Source: Cupriavidus taiwanensis LMG 19424 | Lineage (GTDB): Bacteria; Pseudomonadota; Gammaproteobacteria; Burkholderiales; Burkholderiaceae | Assembly (NCBI RefSeq): GCF_000069785.1 | Contig: NC_010528.1 | Coordinates: 2,294,001 to 2,358,000, forward strand | Reading direction: 5' to 3' | Length of the DNA stretch: 64,000 nucleotides | In this document: piece by piece, positions 1-8,218 of the stretch | How positions within the stretch are numbered: position 1 is the stretch's first letter | How the letters are laid out: each line of letters starts with the position of its first letter | Position numbers and translations under genes: made by a program | Notes under the pieces: model-generated | What the model saw: the letters and a program-made list of their open reading frames with translations, nothing else | The model's database searches: none | What the model was told of the DNA's origin: nothing

Positions 1-37
1 CAGGCCAAATTGGTACGGCCAAGGCACTCATGCGAAG

Positions 38-1252
38 ATGGCGGCCGTACCCCAAGCGCCTGCTGCCCGTCCCATGACCACCGCTTCCCTCAAATTTTCC
101 GACCTGTCCGTGTCGGCGCTTGTCGCCGGGCTGGTCGCCACGCTGACCGGCTACACCAGTTCACTGGTGCTGATGATCCAGGCGGGGCACGCGGCCCACC
201 TGACCGATGCGCAGATCTCGTCGTGGATCTGGGCGCTGTCGATCGGCATGGGGATCACCACCATCGGCCTGTCGCTGGCATTGCGCGTGCCCATCGTGGT
301 GGCATGGTCCACGCCCGGCGCGGCGCTGCTGATCGCCAGCCTGCCCGGCGTGCCCTATGCCGAGGCCATCGGCGCCTTCCTGCTGGCCGCGTTGCTGATG
401 ACGGCGGCCGGCATGACCGGCTGGTTCGACAAGCTGATGCGCGCCCTGCCCGCCAGCATTGCCTCGGCGCTGCTGGCCGGGATCCTGTTCCGCATCAGCG
501 TGGACGTGTTCGTGCAGGCGCAGCACCAGACCGTGCTGCTGCTGGCCATGTTCGCCGCCTTCCTGCTGGGGCGGCGGCTGTGGCCCGCCTATGCGGTGCC
601 GGGCGTGCTGCTGGCCGGCGTGGTGGTGGCAGGGGTGCTCGGGCAGCTCGATTTCTCGGGCGTGCGGCTGGAACTGGCGGTGCCGGTGTGGACCACCCCG
701 GCGTTCTCGATGCCGGCCTTCATCAGCCTGGCCATCCCCTTGTTCATCGTCGCGCTGGCGTCGCAGAACATCCCCGGGCTGGCCGTGCTGCAGGCCGATG
801 GCTACCACGTGCCGGCCTCGCGGCTGATCACCGTCACCGGACTGGCCTCGGCCGCGCTGGCGCCGTTCGGCTCGCACGGCATCAACCTGGCCGCCATCAC
901 CGCGGCGATCTGCACCGGCCCGCAGGCCGATCCCGACCGCCATCGCCGCTATACCGCGGCGGTGGTCTGCGGCGTCGGCTACCTGGTCGCGGGCACGCTG
1001 GCCGCCAGCATCGCCGCGCTGTTCGCCGCCTTCCCGCAGGCACTGGTGGTGGGCGTGACCGCCTTCGCGCTGCTGGGCTCGATCGCCAACGGCCTGACGG
1101 TCGCCATGCAAACCCCGGCCGAGCGCGAAGCCGCCCTGCTGACCTTCATGATCACGGCCTCGGGCATGACCCTGGCCGGCATCGGCTCGGCCTTCTGGGG
1201 CGTGGTGGGCGGCATGCTGGCCTACCATGTGCTGCGGCCCCGGAGGGCCTGA
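38..1252 (+). CDS. benE: Benzoate/H+ symporter, BenE family
   Basis: About 404 residues, nearly all hydrophobic, forming roughly 10-12 membrane segments; this fits the inner-membrane BenE family, which imports benzoate with protons. The opening stretch LKFSDLSVSALVAGL followed by TGYTSSLVL, and the later AFGSHGIN-like turn (residues about 273-282), are what I recognise as BenE. Two in-frame starts are possible, 38 and 74; neither has a strong Shine-Dalgarno sequence, and the second gives the more usual short N-terminus. No ben catabolic genes are visible next to it, so it may work alone. Substrate is assigned from family only. Confidence 0.85.
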   Translation: MAAVPQAPAARPMTTASLKFSDLSVSALVAGLVATLTGYTSSLVLMIQAGHAAHLTDAQISSWIWALSIGMGITTIGLSLALRVPIVVAWSTPGAALLIASLPGVPYAEAIGAFLLAALLMTAAGMTGWFDKLMRALPASIASALLAGILFRISVDVFVQAQHQTVLLLAMFAAFLLGRRLWPAYAVPGVLLAGVVVAGVLGQLDFSGVRLELAVPVWTTPAFSMPAFISLAIPLFIVALASQNIPGLAVLQADGYHVPASRLITVTGLASAALAPFGSHGINLAAITAAICTGPQADPDRHRRYTAAVVCGVGYLVAGTLAASIAALFAAFPQALVVGVTAFALLGSIANGLTVAMQTPAEREAALLTFMITASGMTLAGIGSAFWGVVGGMLAYHVLRPRRA

Positions 1253-1274
1253 CCGACACGGCCGGCGCCCTCGG

Positions 1275-1793
1275 CTACAGCAGCAGGAAAGCCAGATCGG
1301 ACAGGCCGATGTCCTCCGGCGGCACGCCCTTGCGGCGCTGGAACAGGATGTGCTGCAGCACGCGGTCGCGATCCCCGGCGAAACGCTCGGGATCCAGCCG
1401 CAGCGCCACGCGCGCGTAGTGCTCGGCCAGCAGCCGGTAGACCCGGTGCCGCACCCGCAGCATCTCGTTCCCGGCATGCAGCTGGCTCATGGCGCTGGTG
1501 TTGTCTTCTTCAAGCTGGCGCATGCTCACGACCACGCGGGCGTGCATGCCGCGGTAGCGGTCGGTCTCCGCATGAGCCTTGCGCAGTTCCTCGCGCAGCG
1601 CGCGCAGGTCCTGCATCAGCTTCAGGTTCTGCTGCACGCCGCGCTGGATGCGCGCGGCCTCCTCCAGCGCCTGGTCGGCCGCCGCGATGGTGTCCTGCCA
1701 AGGATTGCCGTCCGGCGCCATGGCCGTGTCCCCGGGCGTCGATGATGCCAAGGACGCCGGGACGGGCGCGCCGTCGATGCCAGTGTGTTGCAT
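1275..1793 (-). CDS. Coiled-coil protein of unknown function
   Basis: 172 residues. I do not recognise a family. Residues about 35-90 are rich in Ala, Glu, Arg, Leu and Gln with heptad spacing and are probably a long coiled coil; the C-terminus ends in a hydrophobic LAFLLL. No signal peptide or membrane segment is visible. The start at 1793 is supported by a GGGGAG ribosome-binding site about six bases upstream. It converges with benE, leaving 22 bp between the stops, and is divergent from emrE. Confidence 0.6.
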   Translation of the reverse strand: MQHTGIDGAPVPASLASSTPGDTAMAPDGNPWQDTIAAADQALEEAARIQRGVQQNLKLMQDLRALREELRKAHAETDRYRGMHARVVVSMRQLEEDNTSAMSQLHAGNEMLRVRHRVYRLLAEHYARVALRLDPERFAGDRDRVLQHILFQRRKGVPPEDIGLSDLAFLLL

Positions 1794-2053
1794 TACCGCT
1801 CCCCTTTACCCCATGCCCGCCGCCGGCCTCGTGAATGTGCCGGCCTGGTCAGGCAAAACTGCCGCGACTGCCTGGAATGACCGTCTTGCCGCGGGCCGGC
1901 CTGCGCCCGCCTGCTGCGGTCTTGATCGGCACATTCAATCGCGCGTTGGCGCTTCGCACAACCACCGCGAGGGAGGGACGCGGCTTTGGCGCAACATGCG
2001 CGGGACGCTAAGATGCCGGATCAGGCCCATGCCGGCCAGCCATCTGCACTGCC

Positions 2054-2386
2054 ATGAACGGATACCTGCTTCTCGCCCTCGCCATCGTTGCCGAAGTCAT
2101 CGCCACCAGCAGCCTGAAAGCCTCGCAGGGATTTACCCGGCTGCTGCCCAGCGTGCTGGTGGTCACCGGCTACGTCGCCGCTTTTTATCTGCTGATGCTG
2201 GTGATGCGCACGGTCCCGGTCGGCATCGCCTATGCGATCTGGAGCGGCGCCGGCATCGTGCTGGTCTCGCTGATCGCGGTGGTGTTGTACCGGCAGGTAC
2301 CGGACCTGGCGGCGTGTGTCGGGATCGGGCTGATTATTGCCGGCGTGGCGGTGATCCAGCTGTTTTCGAAGACGAGCGCGCATTGA
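2054..2386 (+). CDS. emrE: Small multidrug resistance (SMR) exporter
   Basis: 110 residues with four hydrophobic helices, the normal size of an SMR protein. The membrane-embedded Glu14 in the AEVIATSSLKAS segment is the proton/cation-binding residue of EmrE-type drug/H+ antiporters, and the GxAYAIWSGAG segment in helix 3 is also typical. These proteins work as dimers in the inner membrane and export quaternary cations. The last 64 bp of the gene, including the stop codon, is repeated almost perfectly at 4805-4868. Confidence 0.88.
   Translation: MNGYLLLALAIVAEVIATSSLKASQGFTRLLPSVLVVTGYVAAFYLLMLVMRTVPVGIAYAIWSGAGIVLVSLIAVVLYRQVPDLAACVGIGLIIAGVAVIQLFSKTSAH
2323..2386 (+). repeat. Direct repeat, copy 1 (3' end of emrE)
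   Basis: 64 bp ending at the emrE stop codon. It matches 4805-4868 at 63 of 64 positions; the only difference is G at 2329 against A at 4811. The two copies flank the deacetylase/glycosyltransferase pair. Confidence 0.95.
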
Positions 2387-2454
2387 GACGGATACTCCGC
2401 GTAAGCGACTAACCGGATATCACTGCCGTCGCGCGCCAGACTTATTGCTTCACC

Positions 2455-3186
2455 TCAGGCCCGCCGCCTGTCTTCATGCCGCGTCAGGCATTTCTGCAGG
2501 AACCGCAACAGGTTCGTGCCGCAATGCACATGCACGCGCGGCAGCCCAAAAGGGTCGTCGTCGGCACGCGCCAATCCACGCTGCGTCAGCGTGGCATTGT
2601 CGTAGCCGGCCTCGCGCACCATTTCACGGTGCACCGCCTGCTGCTCGCCATAGGGATAGCAAAACGCGGTAACCGGCATCGCCACCAGGTCTTCCAATGC
2701 CGCCCTGGAGCTTTCGATCTGCCGTCGGGCCTCAGGCGCCGGCATTGCGGGCAGGTGTACATGGTCCACCGTATGGGCGCCGACTTCATTGCCAAGCCGC
2801 GCCCATTCCCGTACCTCGGCAGCATTCATCAGCGGCGCGGGCGGCACGCCATGACCGGCATCCCAGATATTGCTGCCGTCGATCTGCCCGGACACGAAGT
2901 AATTGGTGGCACTGAAGCCGAACTCCGCCAGGACTGGAAGGGCATGCCGGTGGACATTGCGGAAGCCGTCATCAAACGTAATCCCGAACACCTTGCCGGC
3001 AGCCTGGCCCCGGACATACGGCATCAACTCGCGCATCGACAGGCCGCGATAACCGAGCCGCCGCATCCAGGCAAGCTGCAGGCGAAACTGGGTGGGGCTG
3101 ACAGTCAGCCCACGAAACGGCGTGCCATGCGGCGGCACGTCATCAATCTGGTGATAGGTCAGGATCGGAATCGACATGAAGTGCAA
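2455..3186 (-). CDS. Polysaccharide deacetylase (NodB domain, CE4)
   Basis: 243 residues. Family motifs are visible: TFDDG at about 69-73 (motif 1, catalytic base and metal Asp), HTVDH at about 138-142 (motif 2, metal-binding histidines) and CYPYGEQ at about 176-182 (motif 3). There is no signal peptide, so a cytoplasmic or membrane-peripheral substrate is likely. The gene starts 21 bp after the glycosyltransferase stop on the same strand, so the two form an operon and probably act on one glycan. The pair lies between the two 64-bp emrE repeats, which suggests it was inserted. The precise substrate is unknown. Confidence 0.85.
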   Translation of the reverse strand: MHFMSIPILTYHQIDDVPPHGTPFRGLTVSPTQFRLQLAWMRRLGYRGLSMRELMPYVRGQAAGKVFGITFDDGFRNVHRHALPVLAEFGFSATNYFVSGQIDGSNIWDAGHGVPPAPLMNAAEVREWARLGNEVGAHTVDHVHLPAMPAPEARRQIESSRAALEDLVAMPVTAFCYPYGEQQAVHREMVREAGYDNATLTQRGLARADDDPFGLPRVHVHCGTNLLRFLQKCLTRHEDRRRA

Positions 3187-3207
3187 ACTGCGCGCGTCGA
3201 GCGCGGG

Positions 3208-4365
3208 TTACCTGCCGGAAGTCTCCGCCAGCGCAGCGGGCAACGGCTTGTATGTGTCTGGCTCAAGCACCGCCTGGTAGACGGCAAGCGTGCCGCCGAT
3301 GAATGCAGCCATGCCAAAACAGGCCTCGCTCTTGACCCGGGCAGCCGCACCCATCGCGACCAGCCGGTCAGGCGCTGCCAGAATCTGCGCCAGGCGTCGG
3401 CCCAGTGCACCGACGTCGGCGCAGGGCATCACCCATCCGTCCTGACCGTCGGTCACATTCTCCGGCAGGCCGCCGGCGTCCGACACCAGCACCGGCAGGC
3501 CCATTGCCATCGCCTCGCGGCAGGCAAAGGACAAGGTTTCGCTGCGCGACAGCACAAAGGCGGCATGCCCCGCCGCAAGGACAGGACGCACATCGTCCAG
3601 CAGCCCGGTGAAAAGTACTTGCTCGCTGAGCCCCAGTTCCGCGACTTTCGCGGTCATGCAGGGCAAGGGCGCTTCGCCGGCCAGCACCACTCTTACGCCA
3701 CTGCGCAAGCGGCCGGGCAATTGTGCGATGGCTTCCAGCAAGTCGGTCCAGCCCTTCTCGTAACGCGTGCCCGCGCTGCTGACAAAGACCGTGCACGCGC
3801 GGTCCATGCCGAAATACCGTTCCCGCAGCGCATGGACCTCGGTCCGCGCCGGCGGCGCGAAATAAGCGGTGTCGAGGCCATGGGGCACGGTGCTCACCGG
3901 TACGCGGCGATACGTGGAGTTGCGCAGCTTGGCGGCGACGTAGTCGCTCACCGCAATCACATGGTCGGTCCCAAACTGCGCGCGCAGCCAGTTTCCGAAG
4001 CTGCGGCAGCGGTGATCGTTGTGCTTGGTGTAAACAATGCGTGGCCGGCGCAGCGCAATCATGCGCACCAGCATGACAAGCTTGTGGTCGGCTGAACCGT
4101 TGACGTGGATAACGTCGAACCGGCCAAGGCTGATCAACCGCCAGAGGATCCAGATCTCGCGCAGCCAGCCCAAGCCACGTGGCGCAAAATCCACCGGTGT
4201 CACGGCTACGCCGGCATGGCCGCTGGCAAGCCGGAACAACCGGCTGGTCTTGGGTGCCGCGATCGCCACCTGATGTGCGGGCTTGAGCCCCGTCACCAGG
4301 TTCATGACATAGGTATCGTGACCTCCACCGTTTCCGCGATGGAAGTTCGTGAACAGCACTCGCAA
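3208..4365 (-). CDS. Glycosyltransferase family 4 (GT-B fold)
   Basis: About 385 residues. The N-terminus (RVLFTNFHRGNGGGHDTYVMN) has the Gly-rich acceptor loop of GT4 enzymes, and the C-terminal half has the retaining EX7E motif in SRSETLSFACREAMAMGLPV, the nucleotide-sugar site. Start choice: a GGAGGAG ribosome-binding site lies just upstream of a TTG at 4365 that gives the typical RVLFTNFH beginning; GTG at 4359 and an upstream GTG at 4377 (which includes the SD) are alternatives. It is the first gene of an operon with the deacetylase. Likely transfers a hexose to a surface polysaccharide or lipid, by analogy only. Confidence 0.85.
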   Translation of the reverse strand: MRVLFTNFHRGNGGGHDTYVMNLVTGLKPAHQVAIAAPKTSRLFRLASGHAGVAVTPVDFAPRGLGWLREIWILWRLISLGRFDVIHVNGSADHKLVMLVRMIALRRPRIVYTKHNDHRCRSFGNWLRAQFGTDHVIAVSDYVAAKLRNSTYRRVPVSTVPHGLDTAYFAPPARTEVHALRERYFGMDRACTVFVSSAGTRYEKGWTDLLEAIAQLPGRLRSGVRVVLAGEAPLPCMTAKVAELGLSEQVLFTGLLDDVRPVLAAGHAAFVLSRSETLSFACREAMAMGLPVLVSDAGGLPENVTDGQDGWVMPCADVGALGRRLAQILAAPDRLVAMGAAARVKSEACFGMAAFIGGTLAVYQAVLEPDTYKPLPAALAETSGR

Positions 4366-4377
4366 TTTCTCCTCCAC

Positions 4378-4804
4378 CGCCGCACTCTTTTATGGCAAGA
4401 GTTTCCTCAAATCATTACAAAGAATTACATGGCAGCCCATAGGGGTGTCCCCGCGTCAGAACGGATAACGCCGCTCCGGGGCACGAATACACGGGAAATA
4501 CCCGATATCCACGAACAAGTAGACGGCCGCCATGCAGGGGGCGCCGGGCCGTCTGCCGCACATACGTAAGATTTCGTAACGTTTTGAGATCCGCTCTCGT
4601 TGACGGCCCGCTGGGTGGGCAGCTGGCTTTTCTTATCAAGCGGATGATGGATTCCGTGCCGTCACGACGCGCATGGAAACTGGTCTCGCCGTCGCATAAC
4701 GGAACGATGCCAGGCCGGGAAGCGAAGGTGGTCGCGGGACGGGAACCGCCGGCCGGGCGTGGCCGACGGCAGCTACGGCTGGAAAGCCGCGATAGCTCTG
4801 ATCA
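4378..4804. other. Intergenic segment upstream of the glycosyltransferase
   Basis: About 430 bp without a credible gene. The first 200 bp is visibly richer in A+T than the surroundings and must contain the promoter of the glycosyltransferase/deacetylase pair, but I cannot pick a convincing -35/-10. The right end joins directly to the second emrE repeat. Confidence 0.5.
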
Positions 4805-4868
4805 GATCGGACTGATTATTGCCGGCGTGGCGGTGATCCAGCTGTTTTCGAAGACGAGCGCGCATTGA
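4805..4868 (+). pseudogene. Duplicated 3' end of emrE (direct repeat, copy 2)
   Basis: 64 bp identical to the last 64 bp of emrE except one base. It encodes the emrE C-terminus (IGLIIAGVAVIQLFSKTSAH, stop) but has no start or upstream part, so it is a remnant. It overlaps the 3' end of the convergent DUF2188 gene. The likely history is that emrE was originally convergent with DUF2188 and the glycan gene pair entered here, duplicating the emrE end. Confidence 0.9.
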
Positions 4869-5094
4869 CCAGCATCGCGCGCTGATTCTTCCCCTGCTGG
4901 CCAAAGGAAATGCGCCGGCCGATACGGCCGTCGCGCGTGTGGACGATCAGGTCGACCCGCTCCTGCTCCGCCTTGGCCGTGCCGGCCGCAATGGCCGCTT
5001 CGCGGCTGGGGAAGAACAGACGGCCCTCGCCGCCGCACGCGCGTTCCACCACCCACTGAAGTCCCTCGATCCGCAAAACGTGAACGTCCGACAT
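4816..5094 (-). CDS. DUF2188-like protein
   Basis: 92 residues, beginning MSDVHVLRIEG. The pattern of a short beta-rich module with WVVERACGGEGRLFFPSREAAIAAGTAKA and VHTRDGRIGRR resembles the DUF2188 family (small proteins of unknown role). Start at 5094 is chosen because a TTTGGAG ribosome-binding site lies six bases upstream; the reading frame is open further but without support. The C-terminal part overlaps the emrE remnant on the other strand, so the native C-terminus may have been kept or slightly altered by the insertion event. Confidence 0.65.
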   Translation of the reverse strand: MSDVHVLRIEGLQWVVERACGGEGRLFFPSREAAIAAGTAKAEQERVDLIVHTRDGRIGRRISFGQQGKNQRAMLVNARSSSKTAGSPPRRQ

Positions 5095-5321
5095 GGCTGC
5101 TCCAAAGCTGACGGGAGTGAGTATCTGTAGACGGCAACGCCGCCGGTATCGGATTTTGTCCGACAAGGCGACACTTGACGGGACCGGGCATGGCTGCGGC
5201 TTCGATCGTCGGCCGCTACGGCGCCAAAGGCTGGAGGCGGCGCACGATGGGTTGCGCTGCATGCTTGGAACTGGAATGGCGGGGAAAGCCGGTGCAGTTG
5301 GCGAGCACTGCCAAGGCACGG

Positions 5322-5396
5322 TGGTCCCGCCGACAGGAATCGAACCTGTATCTAGCGCTTAGGAGGCGCTCGTTCTATCCATTGAACTACGGCGAG
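5322..5396 (-). tRNA. tRNA-Arg (anticodon CCU)
   Basis: Cloverleaf drawn by hand on the minus strand: acceptor CTCGCCG/CGGCGGG (one U-G pair), D stem GTTC/GAAC, anticodon stem AGCGC/GCGCT with loop CTCCTAA (anticodon CCT), T stem ACAGG/CCTGT with loop TTCGATT, discriminator A and an encoded CCA. 75 nt. It reads AGG codons. Confidence 0.93.
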
Positions 5397-5714
5397 GGAC
5401 AGGACTGCCAGGACGGGAAGCCGCGGGCGCGGTGATCCTGGAGACGGGCCGGAGTATATCAAAATCCGCACGCCTGGGGCCCGGCGCGCCCGCGGTGGTG
5501 GGTGCCGGCCGACACTGGCATGCCAGGGTGTCGGCAGGCTGCCAACGGGGCGGCGCTCGCGGCGGGTGGCGCCTGGTTCTCGCACTGCCCCGCAAGCCGC
5601 GGCACGCCTGGGGCTGCGGCCGGTGCCGGTCCGGTTTGCCGCGGTGGCACACGGCTTGCTCAAAGGTCGGTACCGCCCCGGCGCAAAACGCCGCCTTCCA
5701 CCGGAGACCGCATC
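5397..5714. other. Intergenic region upstream of the first peptide gene
   Basis: About 320 bp between tRNA-Arg and the small-peptide gene. The only element I can support is the sigma-54 promoter at 5645-5660; the rest is G+C-rich and shows no credible gene. Activator-binding sites for the sigma-54 activator should lie here, but I could not define one. Confidence 0.5.
5645..5660 (+). promoter_or_regulatory. Sigma-54 (-24/-12) promoter
   Basis: TGGCACACGGCTTGCT matches the RpoN consensus TGGCACRNNNNTTGCW at every defined position, with the diagnostic GG-N10-GC spacing. It lies 54 bp before the start codon of the first double-glycine peptide gene and would also drive the PP2C phosphatase gene behind it. 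Confidence 0.85.
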
Positions 5715-6008
5715 ATGGCCAACCTTTCGATCCGTGACCTTGCCCGCTGCAGTGACCTCGCTCCCGCCGCCATGGCGCGCGTGCGCGGCGCGGGTGGGCA
5801 GTGGGTGTTCGGCTGGATCCGCCCGTTCGTGCCGTCGTCGCCGGCGCCGCTCGGCACGGTGATCAACTTTTACGAGATCAACTACAGCTTCTATGCTGAT
5901 CAGATAAACAACCAGTTCCAGAACATCGATATCCGCAACAACGCCCCCAATGCCAACATCAATGTCCGGGGCGACCAGGCGGCCAGGAACGACGGCCGGC
6001 TGGTCTGA
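5715..6008 (+). CDS. C39-type leader peptide precursor 1
   Basis: 97 residues. The leader MANLSIRDLARCSDLAPAAM is followed by ARVRGAGG; it aligns with the other six precursors in this window, with Gly-Ala at positions 25-26 in place of Gly-Gly, which C39 peptidases can also cut. The core (about 71 residues) begins with an aromatic GGQWVFGWIRPF segment and ends in an Asn-rich stretch (INNQFQNIDIRNNAPNANINV). It has no cysteine after the leader. The gene has a sigma-54 promoter and is 94 bp upstream of the PP2C gene. Likely an exported peptide; activity unknown. Confidence 0.7.
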   Translation: MANLSIRDLARCSDLAPAAMARVRGAGGQWVFGWIRPFVPSSPAPLGTVINFYEINYSFYADQINNQFQNIDIRNNAPNANINVRGDQAARNDGRLV

Positions 6009-6102
6009 TCCGGCGCGGCCGGGCCCTGGTGCGCCCTTGGCAATGCCGCGGGCGCACCCCGTGCGCTGGCGCGGAACGGGCGGATGCGGAGCGGAGACGA
6101 GA

Positions 6103-6879
6103 TTGGGTTTCGACTCGCATTTCCGGTGGACATCGGCGGCGTGCACGGACGTCGGGCGCGTGCGCGAGCGCAACGAGGACGCGTGCCTGGACCTGCCCGG
6201 ACAGGAATTGTGGGCCGTCGCCGACGGCATGGGCGGCCATGCCGTGGGGGATTTCGCCAGCCAGGCGGTGGTGCGGGCGCTGGCGGCGCTGCCGCCGCAA
6301 GCGCGGCTGGAGGACCGGATCGACGCCACGCGCGCGGCCTTGCAAGGCGTTAACCTGGCGCTGGTCGACGAAGCCGCGCGCCTGGGCGTGCGCTGCATCG
6401 GCAGCACGGTGGTGGTGCTGCTTGCGGGCGACAGCCGCTGTGCCTGCCTGTGGGCCGGGGACAGCCGCCTCTACCGGCTGCGCGGCGGCCAGCTGGCGCG
6501 ACTCACGCGCGATCACAACCAGGTCGAGCGCCTGCTCGCGCGCGGCCTGATCACGCCGGAGCAGGCGCGCCACCATCCCGCGCAGAACACCATCACGCGC
6601 GCGGTCGGCGCGGCCCCGACGCTGGCGCCGGAGCAGCTGCTGACCGACGTGGCCGACGGCGACATCTACCTGTTGTGCAGCGACGGCCTGAGCAACGAAG
6701 TCAGCGATGACGAGATCGCCGCGGTGCTGGCGCAGCAGGACGTGGCGCAGGCCGCGCAGACCCTGGTGCAGCGGGCGCTCGCCGCGGGCGGGCGCGACAA
6801 CATCTCGGTGGTGGTACTGCGCGCGGCCGATCCTTGCGGATCGGACCGGACCCTGGTCAATCCCGAGCTCGACGCCTGA
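6103..6879 (+). CDS. PP2C-family Ser/Thr protein phosphatase
   Basis: 258 residues from a TTG start. Metal-binding PP2C motifs are complete: RERNEDA, VADGMGGHAVGD, LLCSDGLSNEVSD and GGRDNISVVV. It resembles Stp/PppA phosphatases that reverse phosphorylation by bacterial Ser/Thr kinases; PppA does so in type VI secretion. TTG at 6103 is preferred because GGAGCGGAGACGAGA precedes it and the protein then begins just before the PP2C fold; ATG at 6043 is possible but lacks a ribosome-binding site. It is probably co-transcribed with precursor 1 and presumably opposes the kinase at 21507-23612. Confidence 0.85.
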   Translation: MGFDSHFRWTSAACTDVGRVRERNEDACLDLPGQELWAVADGMGGHAVGDFASQAVVRALAALPPQARLEDRIDATRAALQGVNLALVDEAARLGVRCIGSTVVVLLAGDSRCACLWAGDSRLYRLRGGQLARLTRDHNQVERLLARGLITPEQARHHPAQNTITRAVGAAPTLAPEQLLTDVADGDIYLLCSDGLSNEVSDDEIAAVLAQQDVAQAAQTLVQRALAAGGRDNISVVVLRAADPCGSDRTLVNPELDA

Positions 6880-6892
6880 GGCCTGCGCCACC

Positions 6893-8218
6893 CTACCGCT
6901 TGCCGCCTTCGGCCTGCCGGCTGGCGCGGAAGTCCTTCGAATGGATGCCGTGCTTCTTCAGCAGCATCTGCAGGTGCGAGCGGTTCATGTCGAAGCGCCG
7001 CGCCAGTTCGGCGACGGTGCCGCCCACCTCCTGCAGGCCGCGCTCGAGGAAGGCGCGCTCGGCCTCGTCGCTGGCCGCGCGCTTGGCCTCGCTCAGCGAT
7101 GTCGCCATGGCGATGTCCGCCCCCGCCGCGCCGGTGCCGACCACCGCCAGCGCGGCTGGCCTGGGCCGGATGTCCTGCGGCAGGTGCGGCAGGTCGGCGG
7201 TATCGCCGGCGAGGCAGCTTAGCCGGTACAGCAGGTTGCGCAGTTCGCGGATATTGCCCGGGTAGTCGTAGTGCAGCAGGAAGTCGCGCAGCCGCGGCGT
7301 GAGCCGCACCGGCGCGCGCCTGAGCATGCCGGCGGCCTCGTCGCTGAAATACGACACCAGCAGCGGGATCTCGTCGCGCCGTTCGCGCAGGGCCGGCAGG
7401 CTGACGTGGATCACGCTCAGGCGATAGAACAGGTCCTCGCGGAAGGTGCCGGCCTGGCTCATGCGGCGCAGGTCCTTGTTGGTCGCGGCGACGATGCGCG
7501 CATCGACGGAAATGATCTCGTCCGAGCCGACCCGCTGGATCTCGTGCGCCTCCAGCACGCGCAGCAGCTTGACCTGGCCGGTCAGCGGCAGTTCGCCGAT
7601 CTCGTCCAGGAAGATGGTGCCGGTATGCGCGCTCTCGAACTTGCCGCGGCGGTCGTTGCTGGCGCCGGTGAAGGCGCCCTTCTTGTGGCCGAACAGTTCC
7701 GATTCGAGCAGGCTGTCGGGAATGGCGCCGCAGTTGACGGAGATAAACGGCTTGTCGGTGCGCGCGCCGTTGGCGTGGATCACCTTGGCCATCAGTTCCT
7801 TGCCGGTGCCGCTTTCGCCGTCGATCAGCACCGGCAGGTCGGTCGGCGCGGCCTTCTCTGCAATCTCCAGCGCTTCGAGCAGCCTGGGATTGTCGCCGAA
7901 GGTCCCTTCGAAGATAAAGCTGCGCTCCATCAGCGCCTGGCGGCGCTCGCGCGGCAGGCGTTCGACTTCCGGCTGCTGCGGCGCGGCCTCGGTTTCCGTC
8001 GAAGCTGCCGCCTGCACGAAGCGCTCCTTGTGCGACAGCCCCATCACCTCGTCGCGCAGCGTGGTGGCCTGCTTGAGCAGCTTCTCGATCTCGGGGCGGT
8101 CGAGCTTCGACGCCCAGCGCAGGGTCGAGCGAAGGATCTCGATCTTCTCGATCAGGCCGGCGAACGATACCGGCGAAGTCACCGAGGCGGGGGTGGCACC
8201 CTGGTTGTATAGCTTCAT
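6893..8218 (-). CDS. Sigma-54-dependent transcriptional activator
   Basis: 441 residues. An N-terminal helical region (1-105) unlike a receiver, GAF or PAS domain is followed by an AAA+ domain with Walker A GESGTGKE (134-141), the sigma-54 contact loop GAFTGA (181-186), Walker B TIFLDEIGEL and arginine-finger region, then a Fis-type helix-turn-helix near the C-terminus (about 400-425). It is the last gene of the exporter operon, overlapping the exporter stop by 4 bp, so the two are translationally coupled. The three -24/-12 promoters in front of the peptide genes are its obvious targets. What it senses is unknown; there is no phosphorylatable receiver. Confidence 0.9.
   Translation of the reverse strand: MKLYNQGATPASVTSPVSFAGLIEKIEILRSTLRWASKLDRPEIEKLLKQATTLRDEVMGLSHKERFVQAAASTETEAAPQQPEVERLPRERRQALMERSFIFEGTFGDNPRLLEALEIAEKAAPTDLPVLIDGESGTGKELMAKVIHANGARTDKPFISVNCGAIPDSLLESELFGHKKGAFTGASNDRRGKFESAHTGTIFLDEIGELPLTGQVKLLRVLEAHEIQRVGSDEIISVDARIVAATNKDLRRMSQAGTFREDLFYRLSVIHVSLPALRERRDEIPLLVSYFSDEAAGMLRRAPVRLTPRLRDFLLHYDYPGNIRELRNLLYRLSCLAGDTADLPHLPQDIRPRPAALAVVGTGAAGADIAMATSLSEAKRAASDEAERAFLERGLQEVGGTVAELARRFDMNRSHLQMLLKKHGIHSKDFRASRQAEGGKR

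Noticed and set aside
1..37. Partial gene at the left edge
   Set aside because: No frame with recognisable sequence before benE.
5322..5396. tRNA-Arg as the integration site of the glycan gene pair
   Set aside because: The repeats that flank the pair are the emrE end, not the tRNA 3' end; no tRNA fragment is repeated.
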